Assembly (NCBI RefSeq): GCF_907165195.1
Contig: NZ_OU015584.1
Span: 3,544,978-3,608,977 of the forward strand
DNA: 64,000 nt
Reading direction: 5' to 3'
DNA from: Parvicella tangerina
Lineage (GTDB): Bacteria > Bacteroidota > Bacteroidia > Flavobacteriales_D > Parvicellaceae
Below are positions 51,345 through 60,186 of the stretch, one piece after another (position 1 is the stretch's first letter; each line of letters starts with the position of its first letter). The position numbers and the translations under genes were made by a program. The notes beneath the pieces were generated by a model, which searched no databases, was not told the origin of the DNA, and worked only from the letters and a program-made list of their open reading frames with translations.

Positions 51345-51382
51345 GAAGCCCTTGTAGAAATACGCTTCGAACCTTCAGGCTG

Positions 51383-51427
51383 AAACAAAAAGCCCTACTT
51401 CGCTCTTTTACAAGAGCTTCGTAGGGC
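51383..51427 (-). terminator. Intrinsic terminator of ssrA
   Basis: On the minus strand GCCCTAC (51427-51421) pairs with GTAGGGC (51398-51392). An inner stem GCTCTT/AAGAGC is closed by a GTAA (GNRA) tetraloop, the two stems are separated by a symmetric GAA/GAA internal loop, and TTTTT follows. It begins 4 nt after the end of tmRNA. Confidence 0.85.
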
Positions 51428-51430
51428 GAA

Positions 51431-51829
51431 GGTGGAGCCGGAGGGGTTCGAACCCTCGTCCAAACAAGGAACGATTAAGCTTTCTACATACTTAGTTTGC
51501 AATTGGTTTTCGATCATAGCCTGACCACAAACAGCCTAACTATGACTTAGCTTCTTAAATTTCGTATCAGCCCCGAAGCAAGACCTCAACTAGTTCAGAC
51601 CAACGATACCCATTGCTAAAGACCGCTGAACGAGTAGTCAGAAGCTGGGCAACTTGTCGGGCTATCTTATAGCCTCGATTAAGCGTAATTACATCTAGTA
51701 ATTAGGCAGCAAGTGCGTAGTTGTTTTCTCCGTTTATAGAGATGAGAATAGGGATTTACGAGTCACACTCTCAACACTCGGTATGCTTACATAACCATTT
51801 CTCTTGCCGTCAAATCCAAAGTCGGCCCC
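51431..51829 (-). ncRNA. ssrA: Transfer-messenger RNA (tmRNA)
   Basis: This RNA rescues stalled ribosomes. The 5' end (minus strand from 51829) begins GGGGCCGACTTTGGATTTGA and continues with the tRNA-like D-arm element. The 3' end contains the T-arm GAGGGTTCGAACCCC and an acceptor strand CGGCTCC that pairs with the 5' GGGGCCG. The discriminator A is at 51433; after ACC the genome has T, so CCA is completed enzymatically. The reading frame at 51731-51702 encodes GENNYALAA and a TAA stop, the tag expected in Bacteroidota. Length of about 399 nt is normal. Confidence 0.97.
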
Positions 51830-51840
51830 ATGATTATCTG

Positions 51841-51848
51841 CAAAGATA
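51841..51848 (-). promoter_or_regulatory. -7 box of ssrA
   Basis: Minus-strand TATCTTTG lies 11 nt upstream of the tmRNA 5' end, with a TTG 22 bp further upstream. The mature 5' end would then be made by RNase P. Confidence 0.65.
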
Positions 51849-51860
51849 ACTTAAATGTCG

Positions 51861-51868
51861 TAATTTTG
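51861..51868 (+). promoter_or_regulatory. -7 box of the first histidine kinase gene
   Basis: TAATTTTG matches TAnnTTTG and ends 22 nt before the TTG start at 51891. It is 12 bp from the divergent ssrA box, so RNA polymerases at the two promoters would compete for the same DNA. Confidence 0.5.
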
Positions 51869-51890
51869 ACCAACAACAACCCTTGTCCAT

Positions 51891-53717
51891 TTGAGATTTC
51901 TCTTGCAAATATGTTACTCTTTACTTCTGTTTGGCCTGTCATTATCAGCCAGTGCACAGGGATCGACCGAAAAATTACGCAAACAGTTTGCTAAAGCTCA
52001 AGGAAGTGAAAAATTCGAGCTAAGCATTTCACTGGTCAAGAACTACATGTATAGTAATAATGATAGTTGTGACTACTTCCTGCAGGTTGCCAAGGACATT
52101 GCCAGCAACCTCAATAATGATCGTTATAAAGGCACCTATCACTTAACCCACGCAAAGATCTCCAAGGTTAGAAGTAATTACAACGATGCGATCAACCATT
52201 CTCTCAAGGCGATCTCTTATTTCGAAGCAGTGGGTTTTTCAGAAGGGATTATAGAAAGCAATACGATTATAGGTCACATCTATGCCCTTCGTGGTGAATT
52301 TGACAAGAGCTATCCGTATTACGATATTTCCATCCAGAAAGCAGAACAAGCCAATCTACCTTTGTTTAAGATCAACGCGTTAATAGGCAAAGGTAATGTG
52401 CTCTACTATCAAGACAGTATTGAACTGGCAGAGCAAACCATGAAGGAAGCGATCAACCTGACGGAAAAATTCAATCCTCTCGATAAAAAGGCAACAGCAG
52501 GACTATATACAAACACAGGGAACCTTTATCTACACAAGAAAGATTATCTGGAGGCGGTTTCCCATTATCAAAAAGGGTTTAACATTTACTACCAGCTAAA
52601 TGATAAATACGGCATGTCTCTAACCGCTTACAATATTGGTGATGCGTTTCTGGGGCTGAATGAGTACGATTCTGCGAAAAAGTTCTACAATATTAATCTT
52701 TTTTTGGGGCAAGAGCTCAATAGTCTTGAGGAGATCAAATATGCTTATAAAGGGTTTACCAACTTGTATGAACAGCAAGGTGATTTTCAAAGTGCGCTGG
52801 AAAGCTACTATAAATACGTGGCCTATGCTGATAGTGTGCGAGATGATCAATACAATGCTGAACTGGAGGCATTGACTCAAAACTTCCAAAAAAACCAGCA
52901 ACTAAAACTTTCAGAAGAAAAACTTGCTCATTCCGAAGAAGTTAGAGCAAAGCAGAAAGTGATCAATATTATTCTGACGAGTGGTTTAGTCATCGTGTTT
53001 ATTGCGATTATTGTTGTGTTCATTTTATATCGAAGATCAGTAAGAAACCGGGAATTGCTTTTGGCAACCTCCAAAGAGATCGAAGAAAAAAACATCAAGA
53101 TTGATAAAGCCCTCCAGCAAAAGGAAACACTACTCAAGGAAGTCCACCACAGGGTGAAGAACAACCTTCAATTAATCGCAAGTTTATTGAATCTTCAATC
53201 GGCTACTATCACCGATGAGACTGCTCAATCAGCTATCAATGAAAGCAAGTCCAGAGTTCAGGCGATTGCCTTGATGCACAAAGGCTTGTATCAAGATGAT
53301 AACTACAACTCTGTGGAACTCGACACCTACATTAATGAGCTCGTTGAAAACCTTAGAACGCTCTCTCAACACGCCTCGAAAACGATCAATTTTGAGCTAG
53401 ACATAGAACCTGTCCATCTAAACATCGATAAATCGGTGCCCATAGGGTTGATTATAAGCGAACTGATAAGCAACAGTCTTAAACATGCCTTTGCCGAAAA
53501 AATGTCGGGGGAGATAAGTATTTCCATTAAAAAGATTCAAGATAAGGTAACACTCACGTACGCTGATGACGGTCAAGGACTACCTGAAGACTTCGACATG
53601 GAATCACAAGAATCTATGGGCTTTACAGTGATTAACGCACTAACGGATCAAATTGAAGGCTCCCTCATCGTTCAATCATTTTCTCCATTTAATTTGGAAT
53701 TGATCTTTTTTGCCTAG
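51891..53717 (+). CDS. TPR sensor histidine kinase (HisKA_2/HWE-like), copy 1
   Basis: A 608-residue kinase. Signal peptide to about residue 23 (SLSASAQ). About 30-335 are tetratricopeptide repeats (YLEAVSHYQKGFNIYYQLND, YDSAKKFYNINLFLG), placed outside the cytoplasm. One membrane helix lies at about 357-382. A coiled coil follows, then the phospho-acceptor His in KEVHHRVKNNLQLIASLLNL (near 418) and an ATPase domain with the N-box ELISNSLKHAF and G-box DDGQGLP. The start is TTG at 51891. The next gene is a paralog with the same layout. No response regulator is in the window. Typical of Bacteroidota 'TPR-HK' orphan kinases. Confidence 0.9.
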   Translation: MRFLLQICYSLLLFGLSLSASAQGSTEKLRKQFAKAQGSEKFELSISLVKNYMYSNNDSCDYFLQVAKDIASNLNNDRYKGTYHLTHAKISKVRSNYNDAINHSLKAISYFEAVGFSEGIIESNTIIGHIYALRGEFDKSYPYYDISIQKAEQANLPLFKINALIGKGNVLYYQDSIELAEQTMKEAINLTEKFNPLDKKATAGLYTNTGNLYLHKKDYLEAVSHYQKGFNIYYQLNDKYGMSLTAYNIGDAFLGLNEYDSAKKFYNINLFLGQELNSLEEIKYAYKGFTNLYEQQGDFQSALESYYKYVAYADSVRDDQYNAELEALTQNFQKNQQLKLSEEKLAHSEEVRAKQKVINIILTSGLVIVFIAIIVVFILYRRSVRNRELLLATSKEIEEKNIKIDKALQQKETLLKEVHHRVKNNLQLIASLLNLQSATITDETAQSAINESKSRVQAIALMHKGLYQDDNYNSVELDTYINELVENLRTLSQHASKTINFELDIEPVHLNIDKSVPIGLIISELISNSLKHAFAEKMSGEISISIKKIQDKVTLTYADDGQGLPEDFDMESQESMGFTVINALTDQIEGSLIVQSFSPFNLELIFFA

Positions 53718-53729
53718 TAATTTGCCTAT

Positions 53730-55553
53730 ATGATTCCCTGGATCAAATACATCTCAAAACTGTTTTTTATCAACGTTGTGTTTGGGTGTTCCTACTTTTT
53801 TGGACAAACCAGTATTGATAGCTTGAAACATGTTTTAGCCGCTGATCATTCTCCAAGGACAAACTTGGATGCACTGGGAGAGCTCATTATGGCCTACATG
53901 GATAGTGATTTGGACAGTGCGCTTTTTTATTGTGATCAATACAATTCTCTGGCGATTAAATTGGATGACTCTGATCAAATTGCCAAAAGTTACTTCTATT
54001 ACACAAGCATATATGGTACTGGCGGAAATTATCAGCAGCTATCCACTTATGCCTACCCCGCTCTTGAACATTTCAGGTCTAATGAAGATGCCCAGGGACA
54101 GATTGATATTTTAGTGATCCTTGCACGAATGAACGGTGCAAAAAGCGAATTTGAAAAAGCGTACAGCAATTATGAAGAAGCGCTACAGCTGGCTGAAAAC
54201 AACGATTACTACGATGCTTTGGTAATGATCAATGTTGGCATCTCAAACACCAAGTTCTTAGAGCAGAAACTAGAGGAAGCTGAAACTTATCTTCAAAAAG
54301 CAGTTGACATTGCCACAACATTTCCATTAAAGGATAGTTCAGAGTATTTAGCAAAAATCTACACTAACCTTGGTAATGTGAATAGCGCTCGAACAAATGA
54401 CCTTGAAGCAATTAAGTATTACAAGAAAAGTCACAACTATTACAGGAAGACCAATGACAAATTTGGAATTTCACTCACAGCCTTTAACATTGGAGATGTC
54501 TACAACTATAACGACATGTATGACTCTGCGTATAAGTACTTCAACATTACCCTAGACATGGGACATGAACTACACAATTTTGAAGAGTTGTATTATGCTT
54601 ATCTGGGGTTTACGGAACTTTATGAACGACAAAACAATTATGAAAAAGCCCTTGAATATCAGAAACTAAAGTTTGCTTATAAAGACTCTATTCAAATTCA
54701 AAAATACGATAAGGCAGTTGTTGAACTAGAGCAGCAGTATAATGCAGAAAAAAAGGCTGCTGAACTCGCTTCAAAAGAAAAGGAGGTAGCATTGGCCAAC
54801 CAGCAAAAAGAAAAAGACCAATCAACGATTAAACTTCTTGCCATTGGTGGTGGGGTGTTGGCTATTCTTTCAATCGCTTTACTATTTTTATACAGACGGG
54901 TAAGCAACGCCAATCAGGTGATCAAAGAACAACGAAACTCGATCGATCAAACCCTGAAACAAAAAGAAATTCTCCTTCAGGAAGTTCATCACAGGGTAAA
55001 AAATAACCTTCAGCTTATTGCCAGTCTTTTAAACCTGCAACTAATGAACTTAGAAAGCTCTCCAGCTAAGAGGGCTATTGAAGAAAGTAAATCTCGAGTT
55101 CAGGCGATTGCTTTGATGCATAAAGGTTTGTATCAAGACGAGAACTATGATGCCGTTAATCTTCCTTCTTATATCAACGAACTCGTTGATAATCTTAAAA
55201 CTTTATCAAGCTCCTCGTTAAAGAGCATTGATTTCAAGGTAAACATTGAATCGATCAGTCTCGATATTGACAAGTCTGTGCCCATAGGGTTGATTATTAG
55301 CGAGTTAATCAGCAACAGCTTAAAACATGCGTTTGTGGGTCTTGAATCAGGGGAAATCAATATTTCCATTACTAGAGATAAAGACAATCTCCTATTGACG
55401 TATAGTGATAATGGTGTTGGCTTACCGGATAATTTCAACATTGAAGAACAAGAATCACTCGGTTACACCATCATTAGTGCACTGAGTGATCAGCTTAACG
55501 GACAGTTAATCTTTGAATCATTATCTCCTTTGAAACTGCTCTTGAGATTTTAG
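53730..55553 (+). CDS. TPR sensor histidine kinase (HisKA_2/HWE-like), copy 2
   Basis: A 607-residue kinase with the same plan as the preceding gene. N-terminal signal segment to about residue 26; TPR region at about 30-340 (FEKAYSNYEEALQLAENND, LEAIKYYKKSHNYYRKTND). A coiled coil and a membrane helix at about 366-389 follow. The acceptor His is in QEVHHRVKNNLQLIASLLNL (near 419), with N-box ELISNSLKHAF and G-box DNGVGLP. The transmitter half is nearly the same as copy 1, while the sensor half has diverged. The 12-nt gap indicates co-transcription, possibly heterodimer formation. Confidence 0.9.
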   Translation: MIPWIKYISKLFFINVVFGCSYFFGQTSIDSLKHVLAADHSPRTNLDALGELIMAYMDSDLDSALFYCDQYNSLAIKLDDSDQIAKSYFYYTSIYGTGGNYQQLSTYAYPALEHFRSNEDAQGQIDILVILARMNGAKSEFEKAYSNYEEALQLAENNDYYDALVMINVGISNTKFLEQKLEEAETYLQKAVDIATTFPLKDSSEYLAKIYTNLGNVNSARTNDLEAIKYYKKSHNYYRKTNDKFGISLTAFNIGDVYNYNDMYDSAYKYFNITLDMGHELHNFEELYYAYLGFTELYERQNNYEKALEYQKLKFAYKDSIQIQKYDKAVVELEQQYNAEKKAAELASKEKEVALANQQKEKDQSTIKLLAIGGGVLAILSIALLFLYRRVSNANQVIKEQRNSIDQTLKQKEILLQEVHHRVKNNLQLIASLLNLQLMNLESSPAKRAIEESKSRVQAIALMHKGLYQDENYDAVNLPSYINELVDNLKTLSSSSLKSIDFKVNIESISLDIDKSVPIGLIISELISNSLKHAFVGLESGEINISITRDKDNLLLTYSDNGVGLPDNFNIEEQESLGYTIISALSDQLNGQLIFESLSPLKLLLRF

Positions 55554-55561
55554 TATATTCG
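55529..55561 (+). promoter_or_regulatory. Promoter of the saccharopine dehydrogenase-like gene
   Basis: TTTG at 55529-55532 and TATATTCG at 55554-55561 (21-bp gap) fit the -33/-7 pattern. The box ends 19 nt before the ATG at 55581, overlapping the kinase stop region. Confidence 0.55.
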
Positions 55562-55580
55562 TCCCCAAACTTACTACAGA

Positions 55581-56795
55581 ATGAAAATAGGTGTTATCAG
55601 AGAAGGGAAAACTCCGCCAGATAAAAGAGTTCCGTTATCTCCCGCTCAATGCGAAAGAATTTTAAACGACTATTCAGAAGTTGAGATTTATGTTGAAAAA
55701 AGTGAGATTCGAAAATTCAAGGATAGCGAATACGAACGTCTAGGTATAGCGGTAGTTGATGATGTTTCACATTGCGATGTGTTAATCGGAGTTAAAGAAG
55801 TGCCCATTGATGAGCTCATACCAAACAAAAAGTATCTGTTCTTTTCTCACACATTCAAAAAACAGCCATACAATAGAGATTTATTGAAAGCCGTTCTGGA
55901 TAAGAATATTCAACTCATCGATTGGGAGGTAATTACGAACACAAAAGGTCAACGACTAATTGCTTTTGGAAGGTATGCAGGTATTGTAGGTGCCTACAAT
56001 GGATTTCTTGCTTACGGTAAGAAATCTGGCAAGTACGAGTTGAAACCTGCAAATGAATGTGAAGATCGTGCTGCCATGGAAGCTCAATTGGATCAGGTTT
56101 CACTGCCTCAGAATTTCAAAGTAGTTCTTACTGGTACTGGACGTGTTGGCGGTGGCGCACTTGAGACCATTTCTTGTATGCCTCAGATTAAAGAAGTAAG
56201 TCCAGAAGCCTTTTTGAACAATGAATTTGATCACCCAGTTTACACGGTGTTGGGTGTCAGCGAATACAATAAATCCAAAGATGGTTCAGCCTTTGACAAA
56301 AAACAGTTCTATGAAGATCCTACCGACAAGTTTGAATCAGACTTCTTGAAATATGCAAAGGTTGCTGACATGTATATTGCTTGTCATTACTGGGATAATC
56401 GTTCGCCATATATCTTCAGCAGAGAAGATGCAAAGCACCCTGACTGGAACATTCAGGTAGTGGCAGATGTTAGTTGTGATATTGATTGTGCGGTGGCCTG
56501 CACGATTAGACCTTCTACTATAGCGGACCCAATTTATGGCTATAATCCAGCAACCGAAAGCGAAGATGATTTTATGAAAGATGGTGTCATTGCTGTAATG
56601 GCAGTGGATAATTTACCTTGTGAATTACCCAAGGATGCATCTGTTGACTTTGGTGAGATGTTTATCGAACATGTCTTGGAGCCTCTTTTAGGAAATGATC
56701 CTGATAACATCATAGAAAGAGCCTCAGAGACAAAAAATGGTAAGTTAACGCCACATTTTGAGTATCTCCAAGATTATGTGGATGGGAAAGAATGA
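55581..56795 (+). CDS. Saccharopine dehydrogenase/alanine dehydrogenase-like NAD(P) oxidoreductase
   Basis: A 404-residue enzyme of the AlaDH/PNT/LYS1 fold. The N-terminal substrate domain opens MKIGVIREGKTPPDKRVPLSP (Arg and Lys as in AlaDH). The NAD domain has VVLTGTGRVGGGALETI, and the second half shows ADVSCDIDCAVACTIRPSTI, typical of lysine-forming saccharopine dehydrogenase relatives. Lysine catabolism or a related oxidative deamination is the likely context; the substrate is not proven. It ends exactly where the convergent rarA ends. Confidence 0.82.
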   Translation: MKIGVIREGKTPPDKRVPLSPAQCERILNDYSEVEIYVEKSEIRKFKDSEYERLGIAVVDDVSHCDVLIGVKEVPIDELIPNKKYLFFSHTFKKQPYNRDLLKAVLDKNIQLIDWEVITNTKGQRLIAFGRYAGIVGAYNGFLAYGKKSGKYELKPANECEDRAAMEAQLDQVSLPQNFKVVLTGTGRVGGGALETISCMPQIKEVSPEAFLNNEFDHPVYTVLGVSEYNKSKDGSAFDKKQFYEDPTDKFESDFLKYAKVADMYIACHYWDNRSPYIFSREDAKHPDWNIQVVADVSCDIDCAVACTIRPSTIADPIYGYNPATESEDDFMKDGVIAVMAVDNLPCELPKDASVDFGEMFIEHVLEPLLGNDPDNIIERASETKNGKLTPHFEYLQDYVDGKE

Positions 56796-58079
56796 TCAAT
56801 AACCATACTTCCCTTTCCAAACTGAGTTGAGGTATTTTCTTAACTCTAGCTCACGCTTATTATTTAAAGGACGATAAAAACAGTTCTCTTTGATTTCTTC
56901 AGGAAGAAACTCTTGCTCGTGCAGTTTATCTGGATTGTTATGTGAGTAGGCATAGTCATCACCATACCCTAATTCCTTCATCAACTTAGTAGGTGCATTC
57001 CTCAAGTGAAGCGGAACATTCAAGTTCCCAGTTTGACGAACCAAAGCCTGCGCCTCACCTATTGCCACATAACTTGCATTACTCTTTGGTGAAGACGCCA
57101 AATACACCGCTGTTTGAGATAAAATAATTCGGCTTTCCGGCCAACCAATCTTAGCAACTGCATCAAAACAGGTGTTAGCCATAATAAGGGCAGTTGGGTT
57201 GGCGTTTCCAATATCCTCTGATGCGAGAATCAACAACCTTCTGGCTATAAACTTCGGGTCTTCACCTCCCTCAATCATTCTCGCCATCCAGTATACCGCT
57301 GCATTCGGATCACTTCCTCTGATTGACTTAATGAATGCACTTACAATATCGTAATGCTGTTCACCATCTTTATCATAATTTGCTGGGCTTTTGGCAATCA
57401 CCTCATCTACAAAGGCATTTGTAATCACCGTTTCGCCTTTCGGCAAGGCTTGAACAATGATCTCCAGATTATTTAGCATCTTACGCGCATCACCTCCTGA
57501 CAATTTCAACAAAGACTCGTATTCTTTCAGTGAAATATTCTTAGTTTTTAGGACGGGATCTTCTTTCAGCGCACGTTCAAGCAAACCGACCAAGTCATCT
57601 TTACTATGACTCTCCAAAACATAAACCTGACTTCTGGAAAGTAAAGCCGAAATCACCTCGAAGGAAGGGTTCTCCGTAGTAGCTCCGATCAGTGTTATCA
57701 AGCCTTTCTCTACTGCCCCTAACAAGGAATCCTGCTGAGATTTACTAAAGCGATGAATCTCATCGATAAACAACACCGCATTTCCTGGTCCGAACATACC
57801 TCCTGACTTTACCTTTTCAATTACCTCACGAATGTCTTTTACCCCCGAATTGATCGCAGACAATGTATAAAAAGGTCGATCTAGTGTATTCGCAATTATC
57901 TGAGCTAGCGTAGTTTTTCCAACTCCAGGTGGTCCCCATAAGATCATCGAAGGAATACTGCCCGACAATATGGCGTTACGTAAAGGTTTACCCTCCCCTA
58001 TCAGGTGCTTTTGACCAATGTAGTCATCAAGCGTTTTAGGCCTTAGTCGTTCTGCGAGTGGTGTGTGATTGGCATTCAT
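56796..58079 (-). CDS. rarA: Replication-associated recombination protein A (RarA/MgsA) AAA+ ATPase
   Basis: A 427-residue clamp-loader-like AAA+ protein acting at stalled replication forks. Motifs are LAERLRPKTLDDYIGQKHLI, GPPGVGKTTLA (Walker A), AVLFIDEIHRF (Walker B), GATTENPSFEV (sensor 1), the SGGDARKMLNNLE sensor 2 region, and the C-terminal tetramerisation domain (VYWMARMIEGGEDP). The ATG at 58079 overlaps the MORN lipoprotein stop (TGATG). Confidence 0.94.
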   Translation of the reverse strand: MNANHTPLAERLRPKTLDDYIGQKHLIGEGKPLRNAILSGSIPSMILWGPPGVGKTTLAQIIANTLDRPFYTLSAINSGVKDIREVIEKVKSGGMFGPGNAVLFIDEIHRFSKSQQDSLLGAVEKGLITLIGATTENPSFEVISALLSRSQVYVLESHSKDDLVGLLERALKEDPVLKTKNISLKEYESLLKLSGGDARKMLNNLEIIVQALPKGETVITNAFVDEVIAKSPANYDKDGEQHYDIVSAFIKSIRGSDPNAAVYWMARMIEGGEDPKFIARRLLILASEDIGNANPTALIMANTCFDAVAKIGWPESRIILSQTAVYLASSPKSNASYVAIGEAQALVRQTGNLNVPLHLRNAPTKLMKELGYGDDYAYSHNNPDKLHEQEFLPEEIKENCFYRPLNNKRELELRKYLNSVWKGKYGY

Positions 58080-58603
58080 CAAGAAGGTTTTTCATTTTTT
58101 TCAACTACCGAAACAACCTCTCCATTCTGATACACAACCTCCTGAGTGAGTGTTCCTTCTTTGTCAAAATAGAGCCACTGTCCATCACTAGACCCGTTGG
58201 TATAATAACCGATATACATGATCTGACCACTTGGGTAGTAAACTACTGTTTTACCGTCCAGCTCACCATTTATGTAGTTGTTCTCACTTTGTTTGTTACC
58301 ATTCGGATGATAATATACCCATAACCCAGATCGCTTTCCATTCACTACGAATCCTTCCACCTGAACGTTGCCGTTGGGATAATTCTTCTTAAATGAACCA
58401 TCTGGCAAACCTTCTTTTGGTAATGTGTTTGAGATCGTAATATCACCTTTAGGTTGAATTCCTGGCTCATCTGTTTCAACGATCAAGGGCTCTTGTTTTT
58501 TATCTTGTACTGTATCTTCTACCTCATCAGCACCACAGCTCACCATTAATGCAGCAACCATTAGCCCAATCATGATCTGTTTCCTACTCAAATTAGCTTT
58601 CAT
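58079..58603 (-). CDS. MORN-repeat lipoprotein
   Basis: A 174-residue lipoprotein: MKANLSRKQIMIGLMVAALM leads to VSC with the lipidated Cys near 23. An acidic linker follows, then about four MORN-variant repeats of roughly 22 residues (GSFKKNYPNGNVQVEGFVV, GLWVYYHPNGNKQSENNYI, GKTVVYYPSGQIMYIGYYT, GQWLYFDKEGTLTQEVVYQ). These antitoxin-like 'YwqK/MORN_2' repeats are common outside the cytoplasm in Bacteroidota. Its -7 box is only 5 nt before the ATG. Confidence 0.88.
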   Translation of the reverse strand: MKANLSRKQIMIGLMVAALMVSCGADEVEDTVQDKKQEPLIVETDEPGIQPKGDITISNTLPKEGLPDGSFKKNYPNGNVQVEGFVVNGKRSGLWVYYHPNGNKQSENNYINGELDGKTVVYYPSGQIMYIGYYTNGSSDGQWLYFDKEGTLTQEVVYQNGEVVSVVEKNEKPS

Positions 58604-58608
58604 AACAA

Positions 58609-58616
58609 CAAAGTTA
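58609..58616 (-). promoter_or_regulatory. -7 box of the MORN lipoprotein gene, near-abutting the ATG
   Basis: Minus-strand TAACTTTG matches TAnnTTTG and ends 5 nt before the start codon at 58603, so the transcript may have almost no leader. Confidence 0.5.
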
Positions 58617-58746
58617 ACGGTTTCTCTTGTATTCCGATTTCCTTTAACTCAAAACAAACTTCCGATCAATAAGTGGTTCTTGGAATAATTTTTGTCATAC
58701 CATCTGAAATGTATACTTTTAACCCTTATAATTGTTGACACTACCT

Positions 58747-60186
58747 ATGTTTAAACACCTATTTTTAACATTTGTTTTCACGTTGCTTAACCTGCTCTTA
58801 CTAGGACAAAAAACTTCCTGGTCATCACCCGAGGCGCTCAACGGGTTTAGTGTATCAGAAATTTTTAGCACATCTGATTCCATGGTATACGTGATTAAAC
58901 AAAAAGAAGAAGACAAAAAAGCCATCGCATTTGACGTCTTTGATCACAGCTTAACAAAACAAGTTTCCGCTGAAGTCGCAACAGAGATGGATGAGGTCAA
59001 TCACATCGCTTTGTTCCATGATGAGCTCTATGTTTTTGGTGTACTTCATCATAAAGGTGAGGATGAACTCGTAGTTAAAAAGATAAATAGCAATGGTGAA
59101 TTGAATGCAGCCAAAAGCCTGCTCACTGCCAAATCCTATGGTGGTTACCATGCTCATTTTGATGTTAGCATTTCTCCGAACCAAGACTATTGTGCAATCA
59201 TTGGATCAGACGGTTATTCTCCCGATCAAAAAGAAATTATCCATGCCGTTTTATTTGACACGAATTGGGTAGAACATCACCACCAGGAGATCATCACGAC
59301 TATACTTTCGCAGAAAAGGTGCTACAATGCGATCACCGTTAATAACGATGGAGTAACCTATATCATGAAACGAGAGCGAAAGAAAGGAGCTGACAAATAC
59401 TATGTTTTTTGCCTATCTGAGTCAGGATCAGAAAACCACCATGAGTTGCACCTAAAGTCAAGGAATATTATGGATATGAGGTTTGACCTTGACACGTTAG
59501 GAGACTTATACCTAGCCGGATTTTACGCTCCACCCTATAAAAGCTTGTTCGAGGGGATTTACATTAAAAAAATCAACCCAGAAGGGATCGAACAATTTTC
59601 TAAAGAATACCTGTTTAACGAGAATGTGATCGATGCATTTCATAGTAAAAAAGATATTAAAGAGTATGGTTATGGCTTGACGCGATTCAATATGAGTCAC
59701 TTTGGCTTTGTCAATGAAAAAAACCTTACCCTTGAAGCCACTCACAGTACAAGAGAAAAGAATAAGAATGACGGCTATGACTATATCCAAAACGGTTTTG
59801 TCCTGATCAGTTTATCTGCGAAAGGAGGTTTTCAATATGCAACTCCTATTGTAACTGAACAGACAGATGAAGAACACAAAGGCTATTGGAATGCTCATAC
59901 TCACGTAAGTTATAAAGGCAAAGATCTGATCTATCTGAATCTATTGGGTGATGGTGCAAAGAAGATTAAAGAAGATCTACCTGAAAATGCCTTCTTATAT
60001 CCATACCAAATTGAGGTTTCACCTAATGGAACCACTAAAAGAACTTTACAAAACTTTGATGTTACTGTTAAGGATTATGCGATCTTCAACGACTACAAAA
60101 ATAACTCATCACTACCACTACTTATCGTTAAATCAAAAAACAAAGATCAATACGCCATTGGTCTATTAGAAGACATCCATGAGTAG
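58747..60186 (+). CDS. Secreted protein of unknown function, probably beta-propeller
   Basis: A 479-residue exported protein; signal peptide MFKHLFLTFVFTLLNLLLLGQ after the ATG at 58747 (an in-frame TTG at 58732 is less likely). The mature part repeats beta-strand units ending in short D/N-G turns (HDELYVFGVL, DLDTLGDLYLAGFY, PNQDYCAIIGSDGYS), suggestive of a propeller. No sorting domain or catalytic motif is seen. Its last 8 nt overlap rsmA, so the two are coupled. Confidence 0.7.
   Translation: MFKHLFLTFVFTLLNLLLLGQKTSWSSPEALNGFSVSEIFSTSDSMVYVIKQKEEDKKAIAFDVFDHSLTKQVSAEVATEMDEVNHIALFHDELYVFGVLHHKGEDELVVKKINSNGELNAAKSLLTAKSYGGYHAHFDVSISPNQDYCAIIGSDGYSPDQKEIIHAVLFDTNWVEHHHQEIITTILSQKRCYNAITVNNDGVTYIMKRERKKGADKYYVFCLSESGSENHHELHLKSRNIMDMRFDLDTLGDLYLAGFYAPPYKSLFEGIYIKKINPEGIEQFSKEYLFNENVIDAFHSKKDIKEYGYGLTRFNMSHFGFVNEKNLTLEATHSTREKNKNDGYDYIQNGFVLISLSAKGGFQYATPIVTEQTDEEHKGYWNAHTHVSYKGKDLIYLNLLGDGAKKIKEDLPENAFLYPYQIEVSPNGTTKRTLQNFDVTVKDYAIFNDYKNNSSLPLLIVKSKNKDQYAIGLLEDIHE

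Noticed and set aside
51351-51385. T-arm-like GAAGGTTCGAAGCG just past ssrA, possible att site or tRNA remnant
   Set aside because: It resembles the tmRNA T-arm in only about 11 of 14 bases, has no acceptor or anticodon partners, and no integrase or island follows.
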